From JBDOQU01 sp039839375 (GTDB lineage: Bacteria; Pseudomonadota; Alphaproteobacteria; DSM-16000; Inquilinaceae), in NCBI RefSeq assembly GCF_039839375.1, contig NZ_JBDOQU010000010.1, forward strand, positions 62,001 through 126,000: a DNA stretch of 64,000 nt. The letters are read 5' to 3'. Each line of letters begins with the position of its first letter. Position 1 is the first letter of the stretch. Positions 41,083 to 49,340 of the stretch are shown here, in pieces. Made by a program: the position numbers and the translations under genes. Under the pieces are notes generated by a model. It was not told the DNA's origin. It saw nothing but the letters and a program-made list of their open reading frames with translations, and ran no database searches.

Positions 41083-42132
41083 TCAAGCGACGCCGAGCTT
41101 CTTCTGCAGGCTGGTCGAGGAGGTGGTGTACTGGAAGCGCAGCTTTTCGCCCGGCTTCACGTAATGGAAAGCAGACTGGGCCATCAATGCCGCTTCGTGG
41201 AAGCCAGAGAGGATCAGCTTCAGCTTGCCGGGATATGTGTTGATGTCGCCGATGGCGAAGATGCCCGACTCCGACGTCTCGAACTTCTCCGTATCCACCG
41301 GAATTAGGTTCTCGTGTAGGTTGAGGCCGAACCGCGCGACCGGCCCCAGCTTCATGGTCAGGCCGTAGAAGGCCAGCAGCGTGTCGCATTCGATCTGGGT
41401 GACGCCGTCCGGCCCCTTCAGCGACACCGCTTCCAGTTGGCCGTCCGTTCCATGCAACTCGGTGATCTGCGCGATGTGCAGGTCCATCGCGCCTTCCGCG
41501 ACCAGGGCGCGCATCTTCAGCACGCTGTCCGGCGCGGCGCGGAAATCGTCGCGGCGATGCACCAGCGCCGTCTTCGAGGCGATCGGCTGCAGGTTCAGCG
41601 TCCAGTCGAGCGCGCTGTCGCCGCCGCCGGCGATCAGGATGTTCCTGTCGCGGAACCGGTCCATCTTGCGGACGGCGTAGAAAACCGACTTGTCCTCATA
41701 GGCGTCGATGCCGGGGATCGGCGGCTTCTTGGGCACGAAGCTGCCGCCGCCGGCGGCGATGACGATCACCGGGGCCTCCAGCACCGTGCCGGCGTCGGTT
41801 TCCAGCCGCCATTTGCCGTCTTCGGTCTTCTCCAGCCGCTCGGCCATCTGGCCGAGATGGAATTGCGGGGAGAAGGGCTTGCCCTGCTCCAGCAGGCGTT
41901 CGGTCAACTCCTGCCCCGTCACAACGGGCAGGCCCGGAATGTCGTAGATCGGTTTCTCAGGATAAAGCTCGGCGCACTGGCCGCCCGGCTTGTCCAGGAT
42001 GTCGACCAGATGGCATTTCAGGTCGAGGAGTCCCAGTTCGAACACCGCGAACAGGCCGACCGGACCGGCGCCGATAACGATGACATCGGTGGAAACCGTG
42101 GTGATGACGTCTTTTGGCATGGCATCCATCAT
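41083..42132 (-). CDS. Ferredoxin-NADP reductase (thioredoxin-reductase-like)
   Basis: 349 residues (in-frame ATG at 42120 gives 345). FAD site DVIVIGAGPVGLFAVFELGL with CAELYPEKPIYDIPG, NADPH-binding GGGDSALDWTLNL, and the C-terminal FAIGDINTYPGK block; no CxxC redox pair, so it is FNR of the YumC/TrxR-like type rather than thioredoxin reductase. It passes electrons from NADPH to ferredoxin or flavodoxin. Gene order FNR-ferredoxin supports pairing with the 2Fe-2S protein downstream. Confidence 0.92.
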   Translation of the reverse strand: MMDAMPKDVITTVSTDVIVIGAGPVGLFAVFELGLLDLKCHLVDILDKPGGQCAELYPEKPIYDIPGLPVVTGQELTERLLEQGKPFSPQFHLGQMAERLEKTEDGKWRLETDAGTVLEAPVIVIAAGGGSFVPKKPPIPGIDAYEDKSVFYAVRKMDRFRDRNILIAGGGDSALDWTLNLQPIASKTALVHRRDDFRAAPDSVLKMRALVAEGAMDLHIAQITELHGTDGQLEAVSLKGPDGVTQIECDTLLAFYGLTMKLGPVARFGLNLHENLIPVDTEKFETSESGIFAIGDINTYPGKLKLILSGFHEAALMAQSAFHYVKPGEKLRFQYTTSSTSLQKKLGVA

Positions 42133-42176
42133 TCAAAGCTAGGGCGCGCGTCCACCGGACGCGAGCGATCTTCTAC

Positions 42177-42220
42177 AAAAAATTCAAACGGAACGGCCCG
42201 CCCCGGATATAGGGGCGGCC
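42177..42220 (-). terminator. Candidate terminator for the cys/cob operon
   Basis: On the minus strand, GGCCGCCCC-TATATCC-GGGGCGGGCC (42195-42220) forms a strong GC hairpin with a one-base bulge, 53 bp past the cobA stop, followed 12 bases later by six T. The spacing to the T-run is too long for a textbook intrinsic terminator, so this is tentative. Confidence 0.4.
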
Positions 42221-42272
42221 GGCGAAGAACGCCACTTTCCCATGCCGCATGGCTGGCATTGGCGTTCCATTC

Positions 42273-43115
42273 TCAAGCCTGCGCGGCGGCGGTAGCGGGC
42301 GTGGCCGCCAGATCGGCGACGGTCTCCCCGTTCGGGCTGATCTGCTGCCAGGGGGCGAGCAGATCATGCAGCCGCGCGACCTCCCCCACCACGATAATGG
42401 CGGGGCTTTTCGCGTTGAGGCGGCGGGATTCCCGAGCGCAGCGGACGAGGCTTGTCGTGACGACCGTCTGGCGCGGCGTGGAGGCGTTGGAGACGATGGC
42501 GACAGGCGTCATGGGGGAGCGGCCACCCTCCATCAGCCTCGTCGCGATATCCTCCAGCGTGCGCAGCCCCATATAGAGCACGATGACCTGCGCGCCGCGG
42601 GCGAGCGCCGGCCAGTCGACATCTTCCGGCACCGTCCCGGCCGCGCCATGGCCGGTGACGAAGGCCGTGGCGCTCGCCATGCCGCGATGGGTCGCCGGGA
42701 TGCCGGCATAGGCCAGGCCGCCGATTCCCGCCGTGACGCCGGGAACGATCCGGAAAGGCACGCCGGCCTCGGCCAGCGCCAGCGCCTCTTCCCCGCCGCG
42801 CCCGAAGACGAACGGGTCGCCGCCCTTCAGGCGCAGGACGCGGCGGCCCTCGCTTGCGTGCGCGATCAGGCGCGCGGTGATCTCCGCCTGCTTCGGGGAT
42901 AGGCGGCCGCCCCGCTTGCCGACATCCTCGATCAGCGCGCCGGGACGGGCGGCCGACAATATGTCGTCGCCGATCAGCGCGTCATGGACGATGACATCGG
43001 CGCTTTCTATCGCGCGCAGCGCCAGCAGCGTGAGCAGCCCGGCATCGCCGGGGCCGGCGCCGACCAGCCAGACCGTGCCGGGCTGGAAGTCGGGAAGGGC
43101 GAAAGGATGCGCCAT
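42273..43115 (-). CDS. cobA: Uroporphyrinogen-III C-methyltransferase (SUMT)
   Basis: 280 residues from ATG 43115. It transfers two methyl groups from SAM to uroporphyrinogen III, giving precorrin-2 on the route to siroheme (and cobalamin). Motifs: VWLVGAGPGDAGLLTLLALR, LRLKGGDPFVFGRGGEEALA and VPGVTAGIGGLAYAGIPATHRG, all diagnostic of SUMT. It is one base from the end of cysH and forms the last gene of the cysI-met8-cysH-cobA set, supplying the siroheme pathway for CysI. Confidence 0.94.
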   Translation of the reverse strand: MAHPFALPDFQPGTVWLVGAGPGDAGLLTLLALRAIESADVIVHDALIGDDILSAARPGALIEDVGKRGGRLSPKQAEITARLIAHASEGRRVLRLKGGDPFVFGRGGEEALALAEAGVPFRIVPGVTAGIGGLAYAGIPATHRGMASATAFVTGHGAAGTVPEDVDWPALARGAQVIVLYMGLRTLEDIATRLMEGGRSPMTPVAIVSNASTPRQTVVTTSLVRCARESRRLNAKSPAIIVVGEVARLHDLLAPWQQISPNGETVADLAATPATAAAQA

Positions 43116-43116
43116 C

Positions 43117-43857
43117 TCAGATGCCCTCGCCGTGGATGCCGCATTCGGTCTTGTCCAGCCATGCCCAGCGCCCGGCGCGGACATCCTCGCCGGGACCGAC
43201 CCGGCGGGTGCAGGGCTGGCAGCCGATCGACAGGAAGCCGTCATCGACCAGCGGGTGGACCGGCAGGTCGCGATCGGCCAGGTAGCGGGCGATGTCGTCC
43301 GGTGTCCAGGGCGCCAGCGGGTTGATCTTCAGCCGGTCGGTCAGCGGGTCGCCCTCTATGGTCGGCAATGTGGCGCGCTTGCCGCCATGGAACCGCTTGC
43401 GGCCGGTGATCCAGCCGGCGAAGCCGGAAAGCGCCGCGTCCAGCGGATCGGTCTTGCGGATGTGGCAGCAGAAATCCGGATCGATGGACCAGAGCGTGCC
43501 GTCCGGATCGTGGCGCGTCAGGTCGCGGTCGGCCGGCTGGATGGTGCGCACGTCGGTCAGGCCCAGCCGGTCGATCAGCGCGTCGCGGTAGCCGAGCGTT
43601 TGCGGGAACAGCTTGAGCGTGTCCAGGAAGACGACCGGCGTGGCGGGATCGGCTTCCGCCACCATGTCCAGCAGCACCGCGCTTTCCGCCCCGAAGGAGG
43701 AGACGAGCGCGATCCGTCCCTTCATCTCCCCCGTCACCATGGCGCGGACCAGCTCCTGCCCGTGCAGGTCGCTGTTGGCGGCGCGGAGGTGGGCAACCCT
43801 GTCCTCCAGAGGCGCGGCATCGTCGAAGCGGGCAGCGGAAACGGTCACGGCAGCCAT
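43117..43857 (-). CDS. cysH: Adenylyl-sulfate (APS) reductase, assimilatory
   Basis: 246 residues from ATG 43857. It reduces APS (or PAPS) to sulfite with thioredoxin electrons. The P-loop-like SSFGAESAVLLDMVAEADPA and LDTLKLFPQTLGYRD blocks are typical. Two cysteine pairs, CCHIRKTDP and GCQPCTR, indicate a [4Fe-4S] cluster and therefore the APS-reductase type, followed by the catalytic tail KTECGIH. The start overlaps the end of the met8-like gene by 13 bases. Confidence 0.93.
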   Translation of the reverse strand: MAAVTVSAARFDDAAPLEDRVAHLRAANSDLHGQELVRAMVTGEMKGRIALVSSFGAESAVLLDMVAEADPATPVVFLDTLKLFPQTLGYRDALIDRLGLTDVRTIQPADRDLTRHDPDGTLWSIDPDFCCHIRKTDPLDAALSGFAGWITGRKRFHGGKRATLPTIEGDPLTDRLKINPLAPWTPDDIARYLADRDLPVHPLVDDGFLSIGCQPCTRRVGPGEDVRAGRWAWLDKTECGIHGEGI

Positions 43858-44405
43858 CCTTCGCGATCGATGAAGCCTTCGGTCAGCCGCGCGACCTCCG
43901 GCAGCGCCTTGCCCTCCGCCCGCCAATCGTCCCGCTGGCCGGCCAGCCGGTCCAGCCGGCCGCCCCATTCGGGGCCAAAGGTCCGCTCCAGATGCCGGCG
44001 GATGCGGGCGGCCAGGCCGGGGCTGCGGCCGGCGGTGGAGACGGTCAACAGCAAATCGCCGCGCCGGACGATGGAGGGGGAGTGGAAGTCGCAGAGATCC
44101 TTCACATCCTCCACATTCACAAGCGCGCCGGCCGCCCGCGCGGCGCGGGCGAGGCGTTCGGCTGTTGCGGGATGGACGTCGACGATCCAGACGACGGAGA
44201 AAAGGCCAAGCTCCTCCGTCTCCGGCAGGCGGCGGATCAGCCGGTCGCCGGCCAGCCCCGTCAGTTCCGCGACGGGATCGGTCGAGAAGACCGTGAGGTG
44301 TAGCGCGCCGCCCTCTATCAACTGGCTGAGACGGCGGGCCGCGAGTTCGCCCTTGCCGATGACGGCTATCCGCACCTGGGCGGGGTCCAGCATGATCGGG
44401 ATCAT
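43845..44405 (-). CDS. Precorrin-2 dehydrogenase / sirohydrochlorin ferrochelatase (Met8/CysG N-terminal type)
   Basis: 186 residues from ATG 44405; the start overlaps the cysI stop (TGATG). NAD-binding RIAVIGKGELAARRLSQLIE and the catalytic-region NVEDVKDLCDFHSPSIVRRG and LTVSTAGRSPGLAARIRRHL match the N-terminal half of CysG and yeast Met8p, which oxidise precorrin-2 and insert iron to give siroheme. With CobA it replaces the fused CysG of enterobacteria. Confidence 0.88.
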   Translation of the reverse strand: MIPIMLDPAQVRIAVIGKGELAARRLSQLIEGGALHLTVFSTDPVAELTGLAGDRLIRRLPETEELGLFSVVWIVDVHPATAERLARAARAAGALVNVEDVKDLCDFHSPSIVRRGDLLLTVSTAGRSPGLAARIRRHLERTFGPEWGGRLDRLAGQRDDWRAEGKALPEVARLTEGFIDREGWLP

Positions 44406-46132
44406 CAGATGCTCACCGCGGGCATGGTTTCGTCGATCAGGGCCGCAAGATGCGCCGGGCCCATCCGGCCGCACCAGTCGCCGAAGCCTTCCGGTCCTTG
44501 ACGTTCGGCGGAGAATGCCTTGAACAGCGGGTCCAGAACGGTCGGCACCTCGCTTTCGCCCACCTTGTCCAGCAGGCGGAAATTCAGCCTCGTGCCCTCG
44601 AAATCGCCGCCGACATAGAGCGCGTAATAGCCCGGCATCCGGCCGACCAGCCCGATATCCCCGGCATAGGGCCGGGCGCAGCCATTGGGGCAGCCGGTGA
44701 TGCGCAGCGAGATCGTCTCCCGCTCCAGCCCGTAGGCGGTGAGGCGCTCCAGGATGCCGGCGACCAGCGGCTGGCGGACCCGCTCCGCCTCCGTGAGCGC
44801 GAGGCCGCAGGTCGGCAGGGCGGGGCAGGCGAGCGCCCAGCGCTCCAGCGGCGACAGGTCGCCGGCCAACGTTACGCCATGGTCGCGCAGGATCTTCTCC
44901 ACCGCCTCCTTCGCGTCCTCCGCTATGTCGGCCAGCAGGATGTCCTGCGCCGGCGTCAGGACGATGGAGGGCTGGTGCGTCTCCACGATCGTGCGGAGGG
45001 CGGCGCGGATGCGGCTGTCGCCGATGTCGGCGACGCGGCCGCTGGGGACCGGTACGCCCAGATACCATTTCCCGTCGCCCTGGGTATGCCAGCCCAGATG
45101 GTCGACGATGCGGAAGCGCGGCAGCGGGCGCGGCGGATCGTAGGTCCGGCCGGCATGCTCCTCCACCCGGGCCTTGAACCAGGGCAGCCCCATCTCATCC
45201 AGCAGGTATTTCAGCCGGGCGTGCTTGCGGTCGGCGCGGTCGCCATGGTCGCGCTGGACCTTGATCACCGCCTCCACCGCCGGCAGCAGCCCGTCCGGCT
45301 CCACGAACAGGAGCGGCGTGGCGAGGCGGGGATAGGTCTTCGGCTTGTTGTGGGTCATGCCCAGCCCGCCGCCGACGGCGAGCGTCCAGCCCTCCAGCCG
45401 CTGGCCGTCGAAATGGGCGATGACGCCCAGATCGTTGGTGAACAGGTCGATGGAATTGTCGTCCGGGGTGGCGAGGCCGATCTTGAACTTCCGCGGCAGG
45501 TAGGTCGCGCCGTAGAGCGGCTCCTCCACCGCGTCGCCGGTGACCTTCTCCCCATCCACCCAGATATCGTGATAGGCGGTGGTCCGGGGCAGCAGGACGG
45601 AGGAGAGGAGTGCTGCCGTCCGGTCGAGCGTCGCATGCACCTCGTCCCGGATGGGGGCCGGGGTCGCGGTGACGTTGCGGACCACGTCGCCGCAGGCGGC
45701 CATGGTCGTCAGCAGTTCGCCGCTGATGGCGTGGATCAACTCGTGAAGGTCGCCCTTCAGGACACCGTGGAACTGGAAGGTCTGCCGGGTGGTAATCCTC
45801 AGCGTCCCGTTGGCGTAATCGTCGGCGAACCCGTCCAGCTTCAGATACTGGTCGGCCGTCAGCCGGCCCGCCGGAATGCGGACGCGGGCCATGAACTGAT
45901 GTTCCTTCTCAAGCCCGGCCTGCTTGCGTTCGGTCGCGGTGTCGCGGTCGAACTGCTGATAGATGCCATGGGTCTTGAGAAGCTGGACCTCCGACTCCTC
46001 GAACTTGTCGGCGGCGGAATCGCCCAGCGTCTCCGCGATCGCACCGCGAAGCTGACGGCTTTCCTCCTTGATCGCCTCGACCTTCGAAAGCTTGGCCGGA
46101 CGCGCGGGAAGGGAGTATGAAATATCGGGCAT
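44405..46132 (-). CDS. cysI: Sulfite reductase hemoprotein (beta component)
   Basis: 575 residues from ATG 46132, preceded by GGATAAG at -6; a GTG at 46144 lacks a ribosome-binding site. It reduces sulfite to sulfide with a siroheme-[4Fe-4S] centre; the four cluster cysteines are in CPALPTCGLALTEAER and TGCPNGCARPY. Other blocks: RITTRQTFQFHGVLKGDLHE, NVTATPAP and GGGLGMTHNKPKTYPR. It is the NADPH-type family, yet no cysJ flavoprotein gene is in the window. First gene of the sulfate-assimilation operon, with a perfect 10-bp inverted repeat just upstream. Confidence 0.94.
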   Translation of the reverse strand: MPDISYSLPARPAKLSKVEAIKEESRQLRGAIAETLGDSAADKFEESEVQLLKTHGIYQQFDRDTATERKQAGLEKEHQFMARVRIPAGRLTADQYLKLDGFADDYANGTLRITTRQTFQFHGVLKGDLHELIHAISGELLTTMAACGDVVRNVTATPAPIRDEVHATLDRTAALLSSVLLPRTTAYHDIWVDGEKVTGDAVEEPLYGATYLPRKFKIGLATPDDNSIDLFTNDLGVIAHFDGQRLEGWTLAVGGGLGMTHNKPKTYPRLATPLLFVEPDGLLPAVEAVIKVQRDHGDRADRKHARLKYLLDEMGLPWFKARVEEHAGRTYDPPRPLPRFRIVDHLGWHTQGDGKWYLGVPVPSGRVADIGDSRIRAALRTIVETHQPSIVLTPAQDILLADIAEDAKEAVEKILRDHGVTLAGDLSPLERWALACPALPTCGLALTEAERVRQPLVAGILERLTAYGLERETISLRITGCPNGCARPYAGDIGLVGRMPGYYALYVGGDFEGTRLNFRLLDKVGESEVPTVLDPLFKAFSAERQGPEGFGDWCGRMGPAHLAALIDETMPAVSI

Positions 46133-46151
46133 CGGCTTATCCACACGTTCG

Positions 46152-46179
46152 ATGTGTTATTAGATCGTCAATAACACAT
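46152..46179. promoter_or_regulatory. Perfect inverted repeat ATGTGTTATT-N8-AATAACACAT upstream of cysI
   Basis: A 10-bp perfect dyad with an 8-bp spacer, 20 bp upstream of the cysI start, in an AT-rich stretch unlike the surrounding GC-rich DNA. The arm length and spacing suit a dimeric regulator contacting two successive major grooves. No promoter could be fixed confidently. It is the best candidate operator for sulfate-assimilation control here; the binding protein (for example a CysB/Cbl- or Rrf2-type factor) is unknown. Confidence 0.6.
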
Positions 46180-46253
46180 GTTTGATGATGGTCTATCGCA
46201 TCCGAAATTACAATTCACATTCAAAAATATTCAGTAATAACAATTTTAATTAG

Positions 46254-46259
46254 TATAAT
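46254..46259 (+). promoter_or_regulatory. TATAAT -10 candidate for ctaA
   Basis: A perfect TATAAT on the plus strand, 92 bases upstream of the ctaA TTG start, at the edge of the AT-rich island. The hexamer 17 bases upstream (TCAGTA) is a poor -35, so this is only a candidate. Confidence 0.3.
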
Positions 46260-46351
46260 ATGATGCGACGCACGGACGCGGATGCGCGGTTTGACGATCG
46301 CGCGGCCGACGGCCCATATAGCGGCCATCCCCAACCAGATCGTCATCCGAA

Positions 46352-47425
46352 TTGGCCGCCGTCACCGATACAGCCCCCGCGATTCCCGCCTCGACCGCCA
46401 GCGTCCGCCGCCTGGCGGCATGGCTGTTTGTCTGCGCCTTCATGGTCTTCGCCATGGCGGTCATCGGGGCGATCACGCGGCTGACGGAAAGCGGGCTTTC
46501 CATGGTGGTGTGGGAGCCGCTGATCGGCGCGATCCCGCCGCTGAACCAGGCGGATTGGAACCAGGTCTTCGACCTCTACAAGCAGACGCCGGAATATGTC
46601 CTGGAGAATGCGGGCATGAGCCTGGCCGCATTCAAGGGGATCTATTTCTGGGAATGGTTCCATCGGCTGTGGGGCCGGCTGATCGGGCTGGTCTTCGCCC
46701 TGCCGCTCCTCTGGTTCTGGCTGCGGGGCGACATCGGACGCGCCGATCGGGGCGGGACGCTGAAATGGAAGCTGCTGGGCCTCCTCGCGCTCGGCGGGCT
46801 CCAGGGCGCGCTGGGCTGGTACATGGTGATGAGCGGCCTGGTCGACCGGCCGTCGGTCAGCCAGTACCGGCTGGCGGCCCATCTCTCCGCCGCGATCCTG
46901 ATCTATCTGCTGCTGGTCTGGGTGGGCTTCGGCCTCCTCCGGCCGAAGGGCGACGGGGCAATCGTCTCCCGCTCGCTCAGGCTGCATGGATGGGCGGCGC
47001 TGGCGATGGTCGGGGCCACCGCCTTCTGGGGCGCGCTGGTGGCCGGCCTGGACGCCGGGATGGCCTACAACACCTTCCCGCTGATGGACGGACACGTCCT
47101 GCCGCCGGAGGCCTGGAGCCTCAACCCGCCTTCGATAAACTTCTTCGAGAATACCGCCATGGTGCAGTTCACGCACCGGTGGCTGGCGCAGACGACGGCG
47201 CTTTTCCTGCTGCTGCTCTGGGTGCGGGGGAGGATCGAAGGCCTGAGCGGGCGGGCCGCGACCGCGGCCGCTTCGGTCGCCGCCATGGTCCTTTTGCAGG
47301 TCTCTCTCGGCGTCGGGACGCTGCTGATGCGCGTTCCCATCCCGCTGGCGGCGGCGCATCAGGCCGGAGCATTGTTGCTGCTGACGGCGGTGCTTTGGTT
47401 TCTTCATGAAACCCGGCGGGCGTGA
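46352..47425 (+). CDS. ctaA: Heme A synthase (COX15/CtaA)
   Basis: 357 residues beginning at TTG 46352, the only usable start after the upstream stop (46319) and before the first helix. Eight hydrophobic helices are expected; visible are LAAWLFVCAFMVFAMAVIGA, LLGLLALGGLQGALGWYMVM and ALFLLLLWVR. Family motifs: ITRLTESGLSMVVWEPLIGA, FWEWFHRLWGRLIGLVFALP, QYRLAAHLSAA, FTHRWLAQ and AAHQAGALLLL, with His residues ligating heme. It converts heme O to heme A for cytochrome c oxidase. Confidence 0.93.
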   Translation: MAAVTDTAPAIPASTASVRRLAAWLFVCAFMVFAMAVIGAITRLTESGLSMVVWEPLIGAIPPLNQADWNQVFDLYKQTPEYVLENAGMSLAAFKGIYFWEWFHRLWGRLIGLVFALPLLWFWLRGDIGRADRGGTLKWKLLGLLALGGLQGALGWYMVMSGLVDRPSVSQYRLAAHLSAAILIYLLLVWVGFGLLRPKGDGAIVSRSLRLHGWAALAMVGATAFWGALVAGLDAGMAYNTFPLMDGHVLPPEAWSLNPPSINFFENTAMVQFTHRWLAQTTALFLLLLWVRGRIEGLSGRAATAAASVAAMVLLQVSLGVGTLLMRVPIPLAAAHQAGALLLLTAVLWFLHETRRA

Positions 47426-47598
47426 TCGGGAACGGAGATTCCTTACTCTTTCCATATCGTAGATTTTGTTTGCTGGCGGATTTCGGCGGGATTACCGTGA
47501 CCTCTAAAGCCGGGTGTCGAAACCGGCGTCTGGACACGGAATAGATGAGCCGTTTCCGCAGAAGAAACTCAGTTACGAACAGAAAGAGGCACTCCTCG

Positions 47599-49200
47599 AT
47601 GAGTCACATCCGCAAGCTGACGACGCGCGCCGCGCTGACGGCCGCGCTTCTCGTCTCCACCGCCTTCGCCGCAGAGGCCGCCGGCACGCTTCATCGCGGC
47701 AACGCCGCAGAGCCCGAATCACTCGACGTTCACCGATCCTCCGGCGTGTCGGAATCCAACATCCAGCGCGACATCTACGAAGGGCTGACGGCAGAGGCGG
47801 CGGACGGGACGATCATCCCCGGCGTCGCCGAAAGCTGGGACGTCAGCGATGACGGGCTGGTCTATACCTTCCACCTGCGCGACGACGCCATGTGGTCGGA
47901 CGGTACGCCCGTCACGGCGCATGATTTCGTCGCCGGCTTCCGGCGCGGCCTCGATCCCGAAACCGCCGCCGACTACGCCTTCATGCTGTGGCCGATCAAG
48001 AACGGCAAGGCGATCAACGAAGGCTCCATCACCGACATCACTCAGCTCGGCGCGGTCGCAATCGACGACAGAACGCTGGAAGTGACGCTGGAAAGCCCCA
48101 CGCCGTACTTCATCGGCCTGCTGGCGCACCATATGGCGTACCCGGTCCACATGCCCTCCATCGAGGCGCATCCCGATTCCTTCACCCAGCCGGAGAACTT
48201 CGTCGGCAACGGCGCCTTCGTCCTCACCGAATGGGTGCCGCAGGGCCACATCAAGCTGGAGAAGAATCCCGATTTCCACGATGCGGAGAACGTGTCGCTG
48301 GACGCGATCTATTACTATCCGACCGAGGATCAGGAGAACGAGCTTCAGCGGTTCCGCGCCGGCGAGTTGGACATCACCTATGACGTTCCGGCCTCCCAGA
48401 TCCCGTGGATCGAGGAGAACCTGGCCGAGGAGTTCCACAACACCGTCTATCTCGGCAACTATTTCTACGGCATCAACACCCAGATCGAGCCGTTCAAGGA
48501 CAACATCCCGCTGCGTCAGGCGATGTTCCTGGCGATCGACCGGGAGATCCTGACCAAGCAGATCACCAAGGGCGGCGAGATCCCGGCCTATGGATGGGTG
48601 CCGCCCGGCATCGCCAACTACGAGCCCCAGCAGCTCGACGAATGGGAAGCGATGACCCAGGAGGAGCGCAACGCGCTGGCGGTCGAGAAGTACGAGGAGG
48701 CGGGCTTCAGCGTCGACGAGCCGCTGGACATCGAGATCCTCTACAACACCAACGACAATCACCGGAACATCGCGATCGCCATCGCGGCGATGTGGAAGCA
48801 GACGCTGGGCATCAACGCCACGCTGCGGAACGAGGAATGGGGCACCTACCTCAACAGCCGCGACGAGTTGCAGTTCGACGTGGTCCGTGCCGGCTGGATC
48901 GGCGACTACAACGATCCGAATACATTCGCCGGATATCTGCGCGGCGATATCGGCCAGATGAATCCGGCCGGCTGGCAGAACGCCGAATATGACCGGCTGG
49001 TGGCGGAAGCCGCCACGGAGCAGGACATGGAAGCCCGCTCCGACCTGCTGGAGGAGGCCGAGCGCATCATGCTGTCGGAGATGCCGATCATCCCGATCTA
49101 CTACTATACGCAGCAGCATCTGGTCTCGTCCGCCGTGTCGGGCTGGGAAGACAACATCATGGACCGGCACGCCTCGCGCTATCTGAGCGTTTCGCGCTGA
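47599..49200 (+). CDS. oppA: Peptide ABC transporter substrate-binding protein (OppA/MppA-like)
   Basis: 533 residues from ATG 47599 (earlier in-frame ATG at 47545 gives an unlikely N-terminus). Signal peptide LTTRAALTAALLVSTAFAAE, then SBP_bac_5 motifs: GNAAEPESLDVHRSSGVSES, DIYEGLTAEAADGTIIPGVA, WSDGTPVTAHDFVAGFRRGL and DFHDAENVSLDAIYYYPTED. Periplasmic binding of oligopeptides, delivering them to OppBCDF. A strong intrinsic terminator follows, before oppB, which would keep the binding protein in excess. Confidence 0.92.
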   Translation: MSHIRKLTTRAALTAALLVSTAFAAEAAGTLHRGNAAEPESLDVHRSSGVSESNIQRDIYEGLTAEAADGTIIPGVAESWDVSDDGLVYTFHLRDDAMWSDGTPVTAHDFVAGFRRGLDPETAADYAFMLWPIKNGKAINEGSITDITQLGAVAIDDRTLEVTLESPTPYFIGLLAHHMAYPVHMPSIEAHPDSFTQPENFVGNGAFVLTEWVPQGHIKLEKNPDFHDAENVSLDAIYYYPTEDQENELQRFRAGELDITYDVPASQIPWIEENLAEEFHNTVYLGNYFYGINTQIEPFKDNIPLRQAMFLAIDREILTKQITKGGEIPAYGWVPPGIANYEPQQLDEWEAMTQEERNALAVEKYEEAGFSVDEPLDIEILYNTNDNHRNIAIAIAAMWKQTLGINATLRNEEWGTYLNSRDELQFDVVRAGWIGDYNDPNTFAGYLRGDIGQMNPAGWQNAEYDRLVAEAATEQDMEARSDLLEEAERIMLSEMPIIPIYYYTQQHLVSSAVSGWEDNIMDRHASRYLSVSR

Positions 49201-49217
49201 CGCGACCATGAATATCC

Positions 49218-49267
49218 GGGGCTCTTTCCGACGCTGATCCCGGCGCGGGAAGAGCCCCGCCTTTTTT
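49218..49267 (+). terminator. Intrinsic terminator between oppA and oppB
   Basis: GGGGCTCTTTCC (49218-49229) pairs with GGGAAGAGCCCC (49247-49258), one mismatch, and is followed by CTTTTTT. A textbook rho-independent signal 17 bp past the oppA stop; it probably attenuates rather than ends the operon, since oppBCDF follow in the same orientation. Confidence 0.85.
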
Positions 49268-49340
49268 CGACGACCGCACGAAACGACCGGCCGCGATCAG
49301 CGGATGCCGTTTCGCATTATGTCAAATTGGGGCCAGGCCC

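Noticed and set aside
42177..42220. Hairpin downstream of cobA as a confident terminator
   Set aside because: The T-run lies 12 bases from the stem, so it is listed only as a tentative terminator.
44450..46120. Long antisense open frame opposite cysI
   Set aside because: No start signal, no motifs, and the mirror of a conserved gene.
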